Source: Phascolarctos cinereus
Lineage: Eukaryota > Chordata > Mammalia > Diprotodontia > Phascolarctidae
Reading direction: 5' to 3'
Assembly (NCBI RefSeq): GCF_002099425.1
Contig: NW_018343955.1
Coordinates: forward strand, 9,013,001-9,077,000
DNA: 64,000 nucleotides
Below, piece by piece: positions 21,836 to 32,930 of this stretch. The first letter of the stretch is position 1; every line of letters begins with the position of its first letter. The notes under the pieces are model-generated. The model was not told where the DNA came from. It did not search any database and saw only the letters and a list, made by a program, of their open reading frames with translations. Position numbers and translations under genes: made by a program.

Positions 21836-22485
21836 TTTCATGCTTCTCTTGAGTTTTGTGTTTGAAATTCAAATTTTCGATTCAGCTCTGGTGTTTTTTA
21901 TCAAGAATGCCTGAAAGTCTTCTATTTCACTGGCTGTCCATTTTTTACCTGAAGGATTATACTCAGTTTTGCTGGGTAGATGATTCTTGGTTGCAATCCT
22001 ATCTCCTTTTACTTCTGGAATATTGTATTCCAAGTCCTCTAGTTTCTTAATGTAGAAGCTGCTAAATCTTGTGTTATCCTGATTGTGTTTCCACAATACT
22101 TGAATTGTTTCTTTCTGGCTATTTGCAATATTTTATCCTTGATCTGGGAACTCTGGAATTTGGCTATAATATTCCTAGGGGTTTTCCTTTGGGGATCTCT
22201 TTCATGAGGTGATTGGTGGATTCTTTCAATTCCTTTAGATGTAGGAGCTTTGACTTTGTTGTTTTCTTCTGGTTGTATGTTTTGATCTTCTTGTCACCAA
22301 AGTAAAATTCAATGGTCTGAGTTATTTTTTGCACTGTTTGCTCCTGTTCCCAGCCAATTACTTGAGTTTTAAATTCCTTGTTAAAGTAGGGGTCTGCTTC
22401 CAGTGTGGAGAATGTACTGTCCCAAGCTTCAGGGGTTTTGTGCAGCTGTTTTTAGAGATACTTCTAGGGGGCTGAAAATTTTCCA
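21836..22485 (-). pseudogene. HAL1/L1 ORF1 with central deletion
   Basis: The C-terminal stretch includes 'KKWTASEIEDFQAFLIKNT', parallel to 'KKWIFSEIEDFQTFLMKRL' in copy A. The N-terminal stretch around 22430-22485 parallels copy A's start. The coiled coil and RRM entry are deleted, so it could not act as an ORF1 chaperone. Confidence 0.75.
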
Positions 22486-23414
22486 TTCTTCCAAGGTGGT
22501 ATGATCAAGCGTGAGGTGTTTACTCCTTTCCTGGCCTGGGATCTGGTCTCTGACTGACCACAAGCACCCTTTTCTGCCTTGGAACTGTGAGGAGGATTGC
22601 CTCTCTACACCACCAAAAGCTCCACCGCTCCAGTGCTCTATCCTTGCCCCAGGACTGTGACCCAGATCTAAGCATGGATAAAGCAAGAGATTCCTGTCTC
22701 AGCATCAGCAAAGAGTTCCCTGCAATCCCTGTCTGATCAGCCACTCAATTCCCTCTCCATCTGTGGGCCAAGTGCTCTGGAAGCAGCTGCTGACCCAGGG
22801 CTGGGCCAGGACTGGGGCTGGACCAAGCTTCTCTCTCACTGTGGTCAGCAGACCTTTCCTACTGACCTTCTAAGTTGTCTTTGGCATCTGTGGGTTGAGA
22901 AATTTTGAAACAGTCCCAGCTCCCCTTGGACAACAGTTCCCTTAGGACTGCTCCAGTTCACTGAGGCTCTGTTTTTTCCTGCGTGACCCATGCTGAACTG
23001 TGTTTCTCACCCAGCCCAATGCAATACACCTTTCAAATCAACCATCCGGGTTGAATTGGGCTGGAAATTGTTTCACTCCATATTTTTGTGGTTCTGCTGC
23101 TTTAAATTTTGTTTAGAGCCGTTTTTATAGGTATTTGGGGGAGAGCTCAAGCAAGTCACTGCTTTTACTCTGCCATATTGACCCCTATCATTACCCTACC
23201 TCCTTATTTTCCCTCATTGCTCACTTTCCAACTCCCTCCCCTCTTTTCTTTGGGGCTAGATTTAAAAATGTCTCAGTTTCTTCTCTTGCTGGGTAATTTG
23301 TGGTTCACTAGCCTAGGTCTCTGTTCCAAATGACTTTTAGGTGGTCAGAATGATATTAAGTGAAATTTTACTTTTTATTGTGAAAGCTTTTGCTTTATCA
23401 CTGATCTTATGGAG

Positions 23415-23557
23415 GCATAGATAAATCCCCAAGGATACCTGAGCTCAAATCTCAATTATATCTCTTACTAACCACGTGACCTTGAGCAATATGCTTAACT
23501 ATTCTGGACTCAGTTTCCCTATATCTAAAATGAAGGAGTTGGATGAGACATCCTCTA
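23415..23557 (+). repeat. MIR-type SINE
   Basis: 'gagctcaaatctcaattata', 'accacgtgaccttgagcaat', 'gactcagtttccctatatct', 'gaaggagttggatgagacat'. It abuts the 7SL pseudogene. Confidence 0.7.
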
Positions 23558-23885
23558 GTTTTCTATGGTGGTGACCATAGCTTGTAACATTAGCTACCTG
23601 GGAGACTGAGGCTGGTGGATCTCTTGAGCATGGGAGTTCTGAGATATAATTGATCTATGCAGATTGAATATCTGCACTTTATGATGATATGGTAGTGTAC
23701 TATAACACATTTTTAACATGGTATATTGGCCTCTGAAAGTAGGGGGCAACCAGCCTGCCAAAGGAGAGATGAATTGGCTCTGGTCAGGAATGGAACAGGT
23801 CAAAGTTCTCCTGCCAATAAGTAGTGGTATTGGATCCATGAGGCACCACCATACTTCCAGAAGCTGGACAAACTGGGGATTCAGA
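23558..23885 (+). pseudogene. RN7SL (pseudogene): 7SL (signal recognition particle RNA) pseudogene
   Basis: A full-length-looking copy of the SRP RNA. The 5' Alu-domain part reads 'ttagctacctgggagactga' and 'ggctggtggatctcttgagc', matching 7SL 'CAGCTACTCGGGAGGCTGAGG...GGATCGCTTGAG'. The S domain is clear: 'agggggcaaccagcctgcca' and 'gaacaggtcaaagttctcct' correspond to the SRP19/SRP54-binding helices. 'aagtagtggtattggatcca' and 'ccatacttccagaagctgga' match the returning 3' Alu-domain strand. The middle has roughly 35 extra or replaced bases (about 23675-23712). Many substitutions and a short A-rich end ('tttaaaaaat') point to an old retroposed copy, not a functional gene. 7SL RNA normally scaffolds the SRP in the cytoplasm. 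It is not an Alu, since the S domain is retained. Confidence 0.9.
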
Positions 23886-24270
23886 CTTTTAAAAAATGTC
23901 CCTTATAGCTCTAAATCTACTAGGATATAGTTATTATACATTAGGGGTTATAAACAATGTATATTCATGTACATGAATTAGCATTATTTGTAATGGCACT
24001 TCAAAATTGTCTCTTCTAATTAAAGGAAAGAGTGGAATTAATAAATCTATAGCAACATGTAAGCCCCATATTTTCATGGTGCCTCATAATGTGGTATATA
24101 TGGTTCCACTAGAATTATCTTCCTAATTGTATTATATTTGTGGTAATACTGACCTGATTTTGTGTTCCCTGAGAGTCTGCCATCTTTGAGGATGGAGAAG
24201 TCTGTGATTAAACATTTGTCACAGACAGTTTATAAAGTGGTTGAAAGAAATGTTATTTAAGATTTGATTA
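23886..24270. other. Unique sequence, no gene seen
   Basis: AT-rich sequence without recognised features. Confidence 0.5.
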
Positions 24271-24271
24271 C

Positions 24272-24360
24272 AATTATTCACTCAAGAAATATTTATTGAT
24301 CGCCATTGGAGGGTATTAGGAAATAATGAGGTTAAATAAGATATAGTCCTTTTCTATTCA
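24272..24360 (-). repeat. L2 tail fragment
   Basis: Reverse terminus: 'cactcaagaaatatttattg' then 'gagggtattaggaaataatg'. Confidence 0.5.
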
Positions 24361-24767
24361 TGCCTTCCCTCAGCAAAAAAAATTGAGAAGTTTTTTTCTT
24401 AAAAAAATCAGTATAAACAGTCAAGTACTTCTGTGTTTACTAAAGCCATGGCTTTGGAACGTGCATGAGTGAAAGACAAACCCCTGGCACCTAGATGAGA
24501 ACCTTCTTGTATGTCACATGCTCTAAGAGACAGCCAAGAGGCAGCATGCTCCCCGAGCAGTTGAAGGGCTGGCCTGGGAGACTGGAATCTTGGGTCTGTT
24601 TGGTTACAATTCACTCAGAAGCTGTCAATACAATAGCTAGATAGGCCACTTAAACTCTGTCTGTGTCAGTCTTCTTATCAAGTAAAGAGGGATACTCATG
24701 GTCCAAACAGGATTTGAGAATGGAAGTTCCTGGAGAGAGATGATAAATTATCCAGAGTATTTAGTCC
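24361..24767. other. Unique sequence, no gene seen
   Basis: No repeat recognised. One 68-residue minus-strand frame (24408-24614) has no domain and is probably chance. Confidence 0.45.
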
Positions 24768-25048
24768 TTGTTGTTGTTATTATTCAGTCGTTTTCAGTCA
24801 TGTTTAGTTGAACATGTTGAACTCTTCATGACTCCATTTGGGGTTTTCTTGGCAAAGATACTAGAGTACTTTGCCATTTCTTATGCCAGCTAATTTTACA
24901 GATGAGGAGACTAAGGCAAACAGGATTAAGTGACTTGCCCAGGGTCACACAGCTAGTATGTGCTTGAGGCCAAATTTGCCTCTGGGAAGAAAGAGTCTTC
25001 CTGACTCCAGGCTTGGTGCTCTATCCACTGTACCACCTATCTAGTCCT
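24768..25048 (-). mobile_element. MAR1-type SINE with RTE-like tail
   Basis: Reverse-oriented: (GTT)n, 'catttggggttttcttggca', 'gattaagtgacttgcccagg', 'cacacagctagtatgtgctt', 'ccactgtaccacctatctag'. The RTE/BovB-like tail part is complete. Confidence 0.9.
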
Positions 25049-25059
25049 AGTTTTTTTAA

Positions 25060-25150
25060 ATTGGGAATCAGAAAACCTAAGTTCTAGGCCTGGTTCCATA
25101 GCTAATCAGCTGTGTGACCTTGGGTAATTCTCTGGGCCTAGCAAATAATT
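25060..25150 (+). repeat. MIR-type SINE fragment
   Basis: 'agctgtgtgaccttgggtaa' preceded by a degenerate 'cctaagttctaggcctggtt'. Confidence 0.65.
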
Positions 25151-25571
25151 AATTTGCCATACAAGTCACTTTACTTTCAACAACAAATGTCATTCAGAGC
25201 ATGCTAAAGATTTGGACTCTAATTTTACAAGTCACTGCTTACTCCACCAAGACTTTCTATCTGTTGCCTTAAATGTGGGGAAAGCACATAGAGTATACTC
25301 AGAGTGCTGGATCTGTAGTAAGAAAAACCTGTATTCAAGGTGCCACCACTGTAGAACTGTGCTGATGCCACCTCATAAGCTCAGGGGAATTGGTTGTTAA
25401 ATTTTCACTGTAAACATTCACACTTCAGAAATTGGAAAACTCAGGGCTTCTTTCCTTGTTCTTTCATTGTCTAGTCTTAAGAAAGTGATGGAAAAAAACA
25501 TTACTAAAGCAGATAACTTCAAATATGTCATGATTTGAAGAGCTGAATAAACATTTACGACTATACTCATG
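25151..25571. other. Mostly unrecognised sequence
   Basis: Contains a possible decayed SINE head around 25285-25340 ('gagtgctggatctgtagtaa') but nothing firm. No gene seen. Confidence 0.4.
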
Positions 25572-25652
25572 CACCGTTGACATTTACTAGCTGTGTGACC
25601 ATGGGCAAGTGACTTAACTTCTCTGTGTTTCAGCTTCCCTACTTTCAGAATA
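25572..25652 (+). repeat. MIR-type SINE fragment
   Basis: 'tactagctgtgtgaccatgg', 'gcaagtgacttaacttctct'. Confidence 0.75.
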
Positions 25653-25654
25653 TA

Positions 25655-25893
25655 TGTTGTTGTTCAGTTGTGTCTGACTCTTTGTGACCTCATTTGGGGT
25701 TTTCTTGGCAAGGATACTGGAGTGGTCTGTTGTTTCCTTCTCCAACTCATTTTACAGATGAGGAAACTGAAGCAAATAAGGTTAAGTGACTTGCCCAGGG
25801 TCATACAGCTAGTAAGTGTCTGAGGTCAGATTTGAACTCACAAAGGTGAGTCTTCCTGACTTCATGCTCGACACTCTACCATTCCACATAGCT
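25655..25893 (-). mobile_element. MAR1-type SINE with RTE-like tail
   Basis: 'ttgtgtctgactctttgtga', 'catttggggttttcttggca', 'aggttaagtgacttgcccag', 'ttgaactcacaaaggtgagt' and a decayed head 'ccattccacatagc'. It sits directly beside a MIR fragment. Confidence 0.9.
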
Positions 25894-25945
25894 TCTGAAG
25901 TAAATATTTCTGTGTAAAAGTTGACTATCAGTGATTAAATATGTA

Positions 25946-26480
25946 ATTCCTGTCCCAAAGCCCATTGGAATGGGACTCTCTCCTTATTGATGGAAATAAT
26001 GCCTTCCCCTGGTGAGAGGTGGAGTAGGGTTGAGGCCACTGGTTCCCCACCCCTGCATTTGTCTTCTTTGAGACTCCTCAAGTTGCTTTGGGTGCTTCTG
26101 GCTTCCAGCTTTGAGAAGGAAGATAAATAGAGCCAACTTCACTTCAGGTTGCTGAAGGAAAAGCCTCTGGGAAGACACGAGAGTTGCTGTCAGTCTCCAT
26201 CATGTCCCTATCCCAATTAATTACAGTAGAGACTTTGGGGAATTGACTCTTGGATGAGATCTAGGGCTCTCTCTTGGTTGAACTGAAGTTATCTTGCTCC
26301 CAATGGAAAAGCCCTTCACTCGGTTTTGGTTGGTATATATTCTCCTATGTATATCTTCTCTGATTTCTCTTTTGCTATGTTTTGATAAATGGGTTTCTTT
26401 GCTATTTGCATGTATGTTCATTGTGGAACTGGGATTAGGTAGGAAAGAGATCAAGCCTTGGATGTAAAGCTTGAGGTCCC
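25946..26480 (+). mobile_element. LTR-like repeat, copy 1 (probable solo LTR of an old endogenous retrovirus)
   Basis: Shares an ordered series of blocks with 47667-48128: 'ggtgagaggtggagtagg' region, 'ggctgctgaagg'-type block, 'ctccatcatgt', 'tagagactttg', 'gggtgagatctagg'-type block, 'gataaatgggttt' and 'gttcattgtgga'. Both copies start with TGTAA and have a polyadenylation-like hexamer near the end. Length of about 0.5 kb and absence of internal viral sequence suggest a solo LTR fossil. No clean target duplication was found, and the two copies differ substantially, so it is old. Family unknown to me. Confidence 0.5.
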
Positions 26481-26995
26481 TCTTCCTCCAATAATGAGAA
26501 ATAGCAGGGAGAAGTTAGATTGAACCCAATCATATCCCCTAGAGTAATATTTAAGACAGCAGATAGATATAATTTGAGCCTGGTACCCTTTTTCTTTCTG
26601 AGGAGAGCAGCCCCCAACTTCTTGTTCCTCCTCCTGGCAGGAATTAAAATTTCCCTTAGAGAAGGATGGGGGAGAAAGAGGTTAAAGTTGTCTATTCTGC
26701 TTCCCATCAAACCACATAGTGACACTCCATGCTATAGGTGAGGGGACAGCTTCATGTAACTCATGAGGCCCTGCCACATTTGGGGCCCCTTCTTGACAAA
26801 TGGAACTGGGGTGCAAGGAAACACTGCACTTGGGGGAACACCATAGAGAGGGGCTGGATCCAATGACAGAGAGCTTAGGCCCCTCCCCAAATCCCTTTAA
26901 TGGTACCAGGGAACTCAGGTGAGAGGGACAGTGTTTGGGAAATGGTGGAATCTAACACATCTGGCCTTCAGGCAAAAGAAGCCAGAGTGGTCATT
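26481..26995. other. Unique sequence, no gene seen
   Basis: Slightly higher GC than average with no recognised repeat. Short open frames (26435-26741) lack domains. Confidence 0.5.
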
Positions 26996-26999
26996 GTTA

Positions 27000-27260
27000 C
27001 ACAAAGATGAAAAATTACATAGACTCTGACTCTAAGGGGGTTAACTTTTAATTAGGTGAAATGTGCCCAAATAAGCAAGATACCAAGGTGGAATGTGATA
27101 GGAATAAAAGAGATTAAGAAAAAGTACTATACAAATGTGAAGAGGAAAGAGGAATCAGGGAGTGGAAGAGGGATCACTGAAGACTTCATGGAAGAGGTGC
27201 AACATCTCAGTTGAACCCAGAAGGAAGAGAGAGACTTTAGCAGACAGAAAGGCGGGGTCT
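27000..27260 (-). repeat. Probable L2-like fragment
   Basis: Loose antisense match including 'cttcatggaagaggtgcaac' and 'cagttgaacccagaaggaag', the arrangement seen in antisense L2. Confidence 0.45.
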
Positions 27261-27358
27261 GATGGGAGCAGTCTGCATCTAACATGTGAGATGGTATATT
27301 CTCTAAATGAAGCTCCTGTCGAAATGCAAGTACACACAGAAATGAATGCATGCATGTG

Positions 27359-27535
27359 CACACACACACACATACACATACATATAGACTTACTTCAAAG
27401 TAATTTCATATATTATAATCATGTAATTATCTATTATATATTACATTATCGTGTTATATTATGTATGATCATATGTTACACAATTATATGTTAGTATTAT
27501 ACATATACATATGTGTATATAGATATAACTTTTAA
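27359..27535 (+). repeat. (CA)n microsatellite and TA-rich tract
   Basis: CA run (27359-27372 and mixed to 27386) followed by about 130 bases of TA-rich sequence. Confidence 0.9.
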
Positions 27536-27837
27536 GGAAATAAGGCTCTCCTTCCTTAGTATACCCTTATCTTACACCCTGAGCATGTAGGTTGAGGAGG
27601 GGAGGGGATATAGAGCAGGAAAGAGCCTATTTTACAAAGCACTGCCCTATTGAATTTGGGAGGGTGTCTCAGAAGGATAGTATACCTTCAGAAACACCAT
27701 TCATTTGCTAGAATAAAACATCTTTCTCTTCTTGCTTTTGTTTTCTTGATAGGAAAACAGGGAAAACAATGCATTGTAATAAGCTCTTTGGTTTATACTG
27801 TTGGTCTCATGGCTACCTCTTTTAATCTGATCCAATC
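27536..27837. other. Unique sequence, no gene seen
   Basis: No recognised repeat. A 63-residue plus frame (27650-27841) has no identifiable domain. Confidence 0.4.
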
Positions 27838-27890
27838 ATGATGAGCATTTATGAAGCACTTACTATCAGGTACTATGCTAGGTTACTTTA
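27838..27890 (-). repeat. MIR/L2 tail fragment
   Basis: 'gagcatttatgaagcactta' and 'ggtactatgctagg', a reverse tail motif. Confidence 0.5.
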
Positions 27891-27967
27891 AGCTGTTATT
27901 AGTTAGTTTAAGAGGGTTAATTCATTCAAGTGATATCCCACCTTTGTATTTTCTATCTACTCTTGAG

Positions 27968-28212
27968 TTAGCTATCCAGCTCAGTGGATGGAGTGCTGGA
28001 CCTAGAGTGAGGAAGAGCTGAGTTCAAATTCTAACTTACTAGCTTTGGAACTCTGGGCAAATCACTTCTGTCTGCTTCAGCATTCTAGTCTGTAAAATGC
28101 AGATAATAATAGCACTTACCTCCCAGGGTCGTGAAAACAAAATGAAATGGTATTTGTAAAGTGCTTTGCAAAACTTAAGGTGATATATAAATCATAGCTA
28201 TTATTATTATTG
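27968..28212 (+). repeat. MON1/THER-type CORE-SINE, near full length
   Basis: 'gtggatggagtgctggacct', 'gagttcaaattctaacttac', 'agcacttacctcccagggtc', 'gtatttgtaaagtgctttgc', ending in (ATT)n. Confidence 0.88.
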
Positions 28213-28227
28213 CTCTCTATATTTTAT

Positions 28228-28385
28228 ATATGCACAATTATTTATATGTGGTCTCCTCCATTAGAATGTAAGCTCCTTGAGGATAGAAATTATTTTTGCT
28301 TTTGTTTCCTTGCCCTTACTTATTTCCCCAGTACTGACTATAGTGCCTGGCACATATTAAGCTCTAAATAAATGCTTTTTGATGG
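28228..28385 (+). repeat. L2 3' end
   Basis: 'ccattagaatgtaagctcct', 'tagtgcctggcacatattaa', 'ctaaataaatgctttttgat'. Confidence 0.88.
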
Positions 28386-28397
28386 AAAGTTTTAGAA

Positions 28398-28505
28398 AAT
28401 TGCCAGGGGCCACTGGAAAGTTAAGTGGCTTATTCCAGGAGGTCATGTAGCCAGTATGGCTCAAAGGTGGGAATTGAATTCTCATCTTCCTGACTTGAAG
28501 GAAAG
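28398..28505 (-). repeat. MIR-type SINE fragment
   Basis: 'ggaaagttaagtggcttatt', 'aggtcatgtagccagtatgg', 'gaattgaattctcatcttcc'. Confidence 0.65.
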
Positions 28506-28711
28506 CTTGCCAGCCATGACAGCATGCTATTTCTCAAGGTGTCCTATTAAAAATATTCTCATTTGACTTGGCTCATTTTTTAGGAGAAATGTCTCATGAA
28601 TTTTTTCCTCTGAAAGTCAAGGTTTGTCTTCTATATGAATAGTCCATTTATACAAATTTGGATTCTCATTTCTTGGAAAGGGAAACATAACCTATACATT
28701 TTATTTGGCAG

Positions 28712-28713
<2 letters not shown>

Positions 28714-28749
<36 letters not shown>
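28714..28749 (+). repeat. (CA)n microsatellite
   Basis: About 18 CA units. Confidence 0.97.
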
Positions 28750-28751
<2 letters not shown>

Positions 28752-28759
28752 TAATAGCA

Positions 28760-28955
28760 CTGTGAGAAGCAGCATGGCAAAGTGAATAGAGAGGTGGCTA
28801 CATTACATACATTGGCTGTGTTAGTCTAGTAAAGTCACTTAACCTCTCAGTGTCTCACGCAGTATCTAAGACTATAAATTACAGAGGAAGTGTTTTCTGC
28901 ATTGGTAGAGGGAATTTCCTCACTGGGATTTTCCTATATCATTGAAATCAAAAGT
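28760..28955 (+). repeat. tRNA-derived SINE with a distinct tail
   Basis: Head 'agcatggcaaagtgaataga', middle 'aaagtcacttaacctctcag', then 'aagactataaattacagagg' and 'ggtagagggaatttcctcac'. The same tail order is seen at 46705-46935, so this is a separate SINE subfamily from the MAR1 and MON1 types here. Confidence 0.75.
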
Positions 28956-29600
28956 CAAACCCTTCTCCCCACCCCATTCCCAGCCAAATTATTACTACTG
29001 CTTTTAAAGAAATAGCATTTCATTCCTCTTTATTGATATGATATTGAATTCCTCTTTATATGATATTGAAATGGGCCTCCTGAAATGAAACTGGTAGAAC
29101 AAGGATACTGCCTTTCCTGTTTCATGCTTTCAGAGTTCCTATATTTTGTAAAAATATGTGGGAATAATAATTTTTTGCAATACTTGAGGGTTTGTAACTT
29201 TATAGATGTTGGTACTCCTTATACTAGTAAAAATCACAGCCCCTAACTGCTTTAGTAGGCAGTTTGGTGAATAGTTGTGTCCGAAAACATTAGCCATCCA
29301 ATAGTTAACCTCTTCCCTGAATTTAGCAACACTAGTTCTCTAATTATGAACCTGTGGTTTGCCAGGGTGACAATCTGAAGTCCAAAAGATTGGTTAGACT
29401 TGCCAGAGTTTGCCCTGCACTTTCATAACTTTGAAGAACCCAGGGTAATTCTCACACCAATGTGAGGGATAGGAATAGGTCTTTAATGGAGAAGGCAATA
29501 AATATCTAGATTATATTAAGAAAGAAAATGTTTTGTACAAATTCATCAGAATATTTTTTATTAATAATCACTTGTTTGAAATGAGATAGCATCTAAAGTT
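28956..29600. other. Unique sequence with a small tandem duplication
   Basis: No gene or known repeat. A roughly 25-bp duplication, 'attcctctttattgatatga' then 'attcctctttatatgatatt', lies at 29020-29072. Confidence 0.5.
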
Positions 29601-29639
29601 TTAAAGGAAAAATAGGATGAGTTAAAGAGAGAAGTAGAG

Positions 29640-32600
29640 AGTGAGACTATAATGAGGGTGGATCTTTATTTACCCCTCTCAGACCTAGATAAATCTAACA
29701 AAAATAATAAAAAGAAGGACCTGAACAGAATCTTAGAAAAATTAAACATGTTAGACCTTTGGAGAAGATTGAATGAGAATAGAAAGGATATCCTGTGTGT
29801 GCATGATATGTTGGCAAAAATTTGACCATTTGTTAGAGCATAAGGATGCAGAAAAGTATAAATATTAAATACTCCTTTTATTGATCATAATCCAATAAAA
29901 ATACACTTAGTAAGGGTCTTTACAGCAAAGATAAAAATTAATTATAAACTAAATAACTTAATCCTAAAGAGTGAGTAGGTCAAAGAACAAATCCTAGAAG
30001 CAATTGATAATTTCATTAAAGATAAGGACAGCAATGAGAAAATATACCAAATTTTTGGAATGTAAAATAGTACTAATGGGAAAATGTATGTCTCTAAATG
30101 CTTTAATCATAAAAATCATAATCATAAAAAGTAATAATGAAGGAATTAGGCATGCAATTAAAAAAAACTCAGAAAACCAACAAATCCAAAGTTCCCATAC
30201 ACCAAAAGAGAAATCCTGAAAATCAAAGATAAGACTAACAAAATTGAAAGACAAACAAAACCTCTATTTTTTAAATAAATGAAACTAGCAGCTGTTTTTT
30301 TAAATATGTAAGCCATTAGCTAATTTGATTACAAAAAGAAAGAAGAAAATCAAATTATGAGTATCAAAAATGAGGAAAAATGAATTCACAACTCAATGAG
30401 ATTTAATAAAATAAATTAGCAGGAATTATTTTATCCAGCTACATGCCAATAAAATTGACCGCCTAAATTAAGTGGATGAATATTTAAAGAACAAAAATTG
30501 CCCAAAATAACAGAACAAAAAATAGAGTAATTCTGTCTTAGAAAAATAATTGAACAAGCCATAAATGAAGTCCAGAAGAAAAAACAGTGTATAGAACTAG
30601 ATGGATTTACAAGCAAATTCAACCAAACCATTTAAGAATACTTAATTTTGATAATATATGAACTGTTTTAAAAATAAGAAAAGGAGTCCTGCCAAATTCT
30701 TTCTCTGACACAAATATAGTTTTGATACCTAAGTGAAGAAGAGGCAAAACAAAAAAATCAAAATTGTAAACCAATATCCACAATGAATACTGATATAAAA
30801 TGTAAAGAAATGTTTTTGCAAGGAGAGTACAATAACATTTCACAAATAATATGCACTACAATAAGGCTTGAGTTGTACCAGGAATATAGGGGTAGTTCAG
30901 CAGTAAGCAAATTACAAATATGTCCATATTACTAACAAAAATAGAAATCATATGATCACCCATAAATGTAGAAAAAGAGTGTGGCAAGATATAAGATCCA
31001 TTCCTCTTAAAAATCCTAGAAAGCACAGGAATAAATGGAACTTTCATTAAGATAATAAGTAATATCTATTTAAAACCAAGAACCAACTTTATCTCTAATA
31101 GAAATAAACTAGAAATCTTTCCAGTAAGATCAGGGGTAAAGTAAGTATGTTAATTATTGCCATTATTATTCAATATAGTTCTAAAAATACTAGTTATAGC
31201 AATAAGACTAGAAAAATAAATTGAAGAAATACATGTAGGCTATATGGAAATGAAACCATCACTCTTTGTATATGATATGATGGTATATTTAGAGAATTCT
31301 AGAGAATCAACTAAAAAACTAGTCAAAACAACTAACAACTGCATCAATTTCAGGATGTAAAACAAACCTAAACATACAATAAAGCACAAATCATCAGCAT
31401 TTGTGTATATTACCAAAAAAATTTAGCAGGAAGAGATAGAAAGGAGATTATTTTTAAAATAACTATAGATAGTATGAAATACTTGGGAGTCTACCTGCCA
31501 AAGTCCCATATAGGAATTTAATGAATACAATTATAAAACACTTTTTAAATAAATAAGAGTAGATCTGAATAATCTGAGGAATATTAATTGCTCATTGGCA
31601 GACTGAGATAATATTACATAAATTAATTTACTTATTGACTACCATGCTAATTAAACTATCAAATGATTACTCTATAGAGCTAAAAATAATAATAAAATTT
31701 ATTTGGATAAACAAATTTCAAGAATATAAAAAGAGTTAATGAAAAAAAGTGGGAAAGAAGGGAGCCTAGCAGTGTCAGATTTCAAACTATACTACAAAGC
31801 TATAGTAGCTTAGTACTTGATAAACCCAAAGATCCCAGCTACTGGGCCAAAAATAAAATTACTATTTGGTAGCAAGGAAAACTGAAAAGCAGTCTGATAG
31901 AAACAGGTATGGATCAACATCTCATACTGTATACCAAGACAAACATCAGATGGGTAATATGATTTAGAAATAATTGATGACATTATAATCATATTTAAGG
32001 ATCATGGAAGAAATTATCTGTCAGATCCATGGATAGGGGAAGAGTTCATGACCAAATAAAATATAAAGAGGCTTACAGGAGATAATATGGACAATTTTGA
32101 TTACATAAAATTAAATTTTTTTGCATAAACAAAACCAATGCAGATAAAACTAGAAAAGAAGCAGGAAATGGGGGAAACTTTTCCAGTAAGTTTCTCTGAT
32201 AAAGGTCTCATTTCTGAACTATATAGGAAATAGAGTCAAATTTATAAGCATAAGAACCATTCCCCAATTGCTAAATTGTCAAAAGATTTCAAAGAAATAA
32301 ATCTAAACTGTCAAGTTGCCAGAAGAAAAATGAGTAATGCTGGAGAAACTTTAGAAAAACAGGCGCATTAATGCACTATTAGTGGAGCTGTGAACTGGTC
32401 TACCTATTATGGCAAACAATTTAGAAGTATGCCCCTTAAAGCTATTGAAATATGCATGTCCTTTGATCCAATGATGCCACTATTAGGTCTATACCTGAAA
32501 GAGATGAAATAAAGAGGAAAAAGACTTATATGTACAAAAATATTTATATCAATTCTTTCATGGTGAATAAGAATTGGATACTGAAGGGGTGCCCGTCAAC

Positions 32601-32760
32601 TAGGGAATGATTGGATAGGTTGTGCTATATGAATGTATTGTAATACTATTGTGCTGTAAGAACTGGAAACACTTGTGTGAACTGATAACAAAGTGAAGTT
32701 AATAGAAGCAGGAGAACAATTTGTACAATAACAACAATATTATAAAGAGAAACTACTTTG
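29640..32760 (+). pseudogene. L1 ORF2 remnant: endonuclease end, reverse transcriptase, C-terminal domain
   Basis: Blocks recognisable in order are the endonuclease C-terminal end ('FIDHNPIKIH' near 29880), the RT entry ('ELDGFTSKFNQ' near 30595), 'CKPISTMNTDIKCK' (near 30765), 'HMITHKCRK' region (30945), the catalytic palm block 'LFVYDMMVYLEN' (31262-31297), 'LAVSDFKLYYKA' (31770) and 'YLSDPWIGEEFMTK' (32015-32055), then the C-terminal 'FDPMMPLLGLY' (32463). In the palm block the usual FADD is read as FVYD, so the first catalytic aspartate is lost. The enzyme would normally perform target-primed reverse transcription in the nucleus. This copy cannot. Confidence 0.85.
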
Positions 32761-32826
32761 AAAGACTTGGGAACTCTGATCAACATAATGACCAACTACA
32801 GTTTCAGAAGACATATGATGAAACAT

Positions 32827-32847
32827 GAGAGAGAGAGAAAGAGAGAG

Positions 32848-32929
<82 letters not shown>
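32827..32929 (+). repeat. (GA)n microsatellite
   Basis: Over 100 bases of GA with few interruptions inside the L1 3' region. It gives artefactual Arg/Glu and Ser/Leu repeat frames. Confidence 0.97.

Positions 32930-32930
<1 letters not shown>

Larger units (their letters stand above)
21076..23187 (-). mobile_element. HAL1-type L1 relative (copy B), internally deleted
   Basis: Closely similar to copy A in the same orientation: 3' UTR with 'aaacatttgtttttaaaact' (21090), inter-ORF region, ORF1 C-terminal part (21836-22230), ORF1 N-terminal part (22236-22480) and 5' UTR to about 23187 ('tgccatattgacccct'). About 0.6 kb covering the ORF1 coiled coil and RRM entry present in copy A is missing at about 22236. 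No ORF2. A (CTAT)n array lies where copy A has its TC/TA/CA array. Confidence 0.85.

Noticed and set aside
23558-23885. Alu or B1 SINE
   Set aside because: The S domain of 7SL is present, so it is a whole 7SL copy, and the rest of the window points to a marsupial without Alu.
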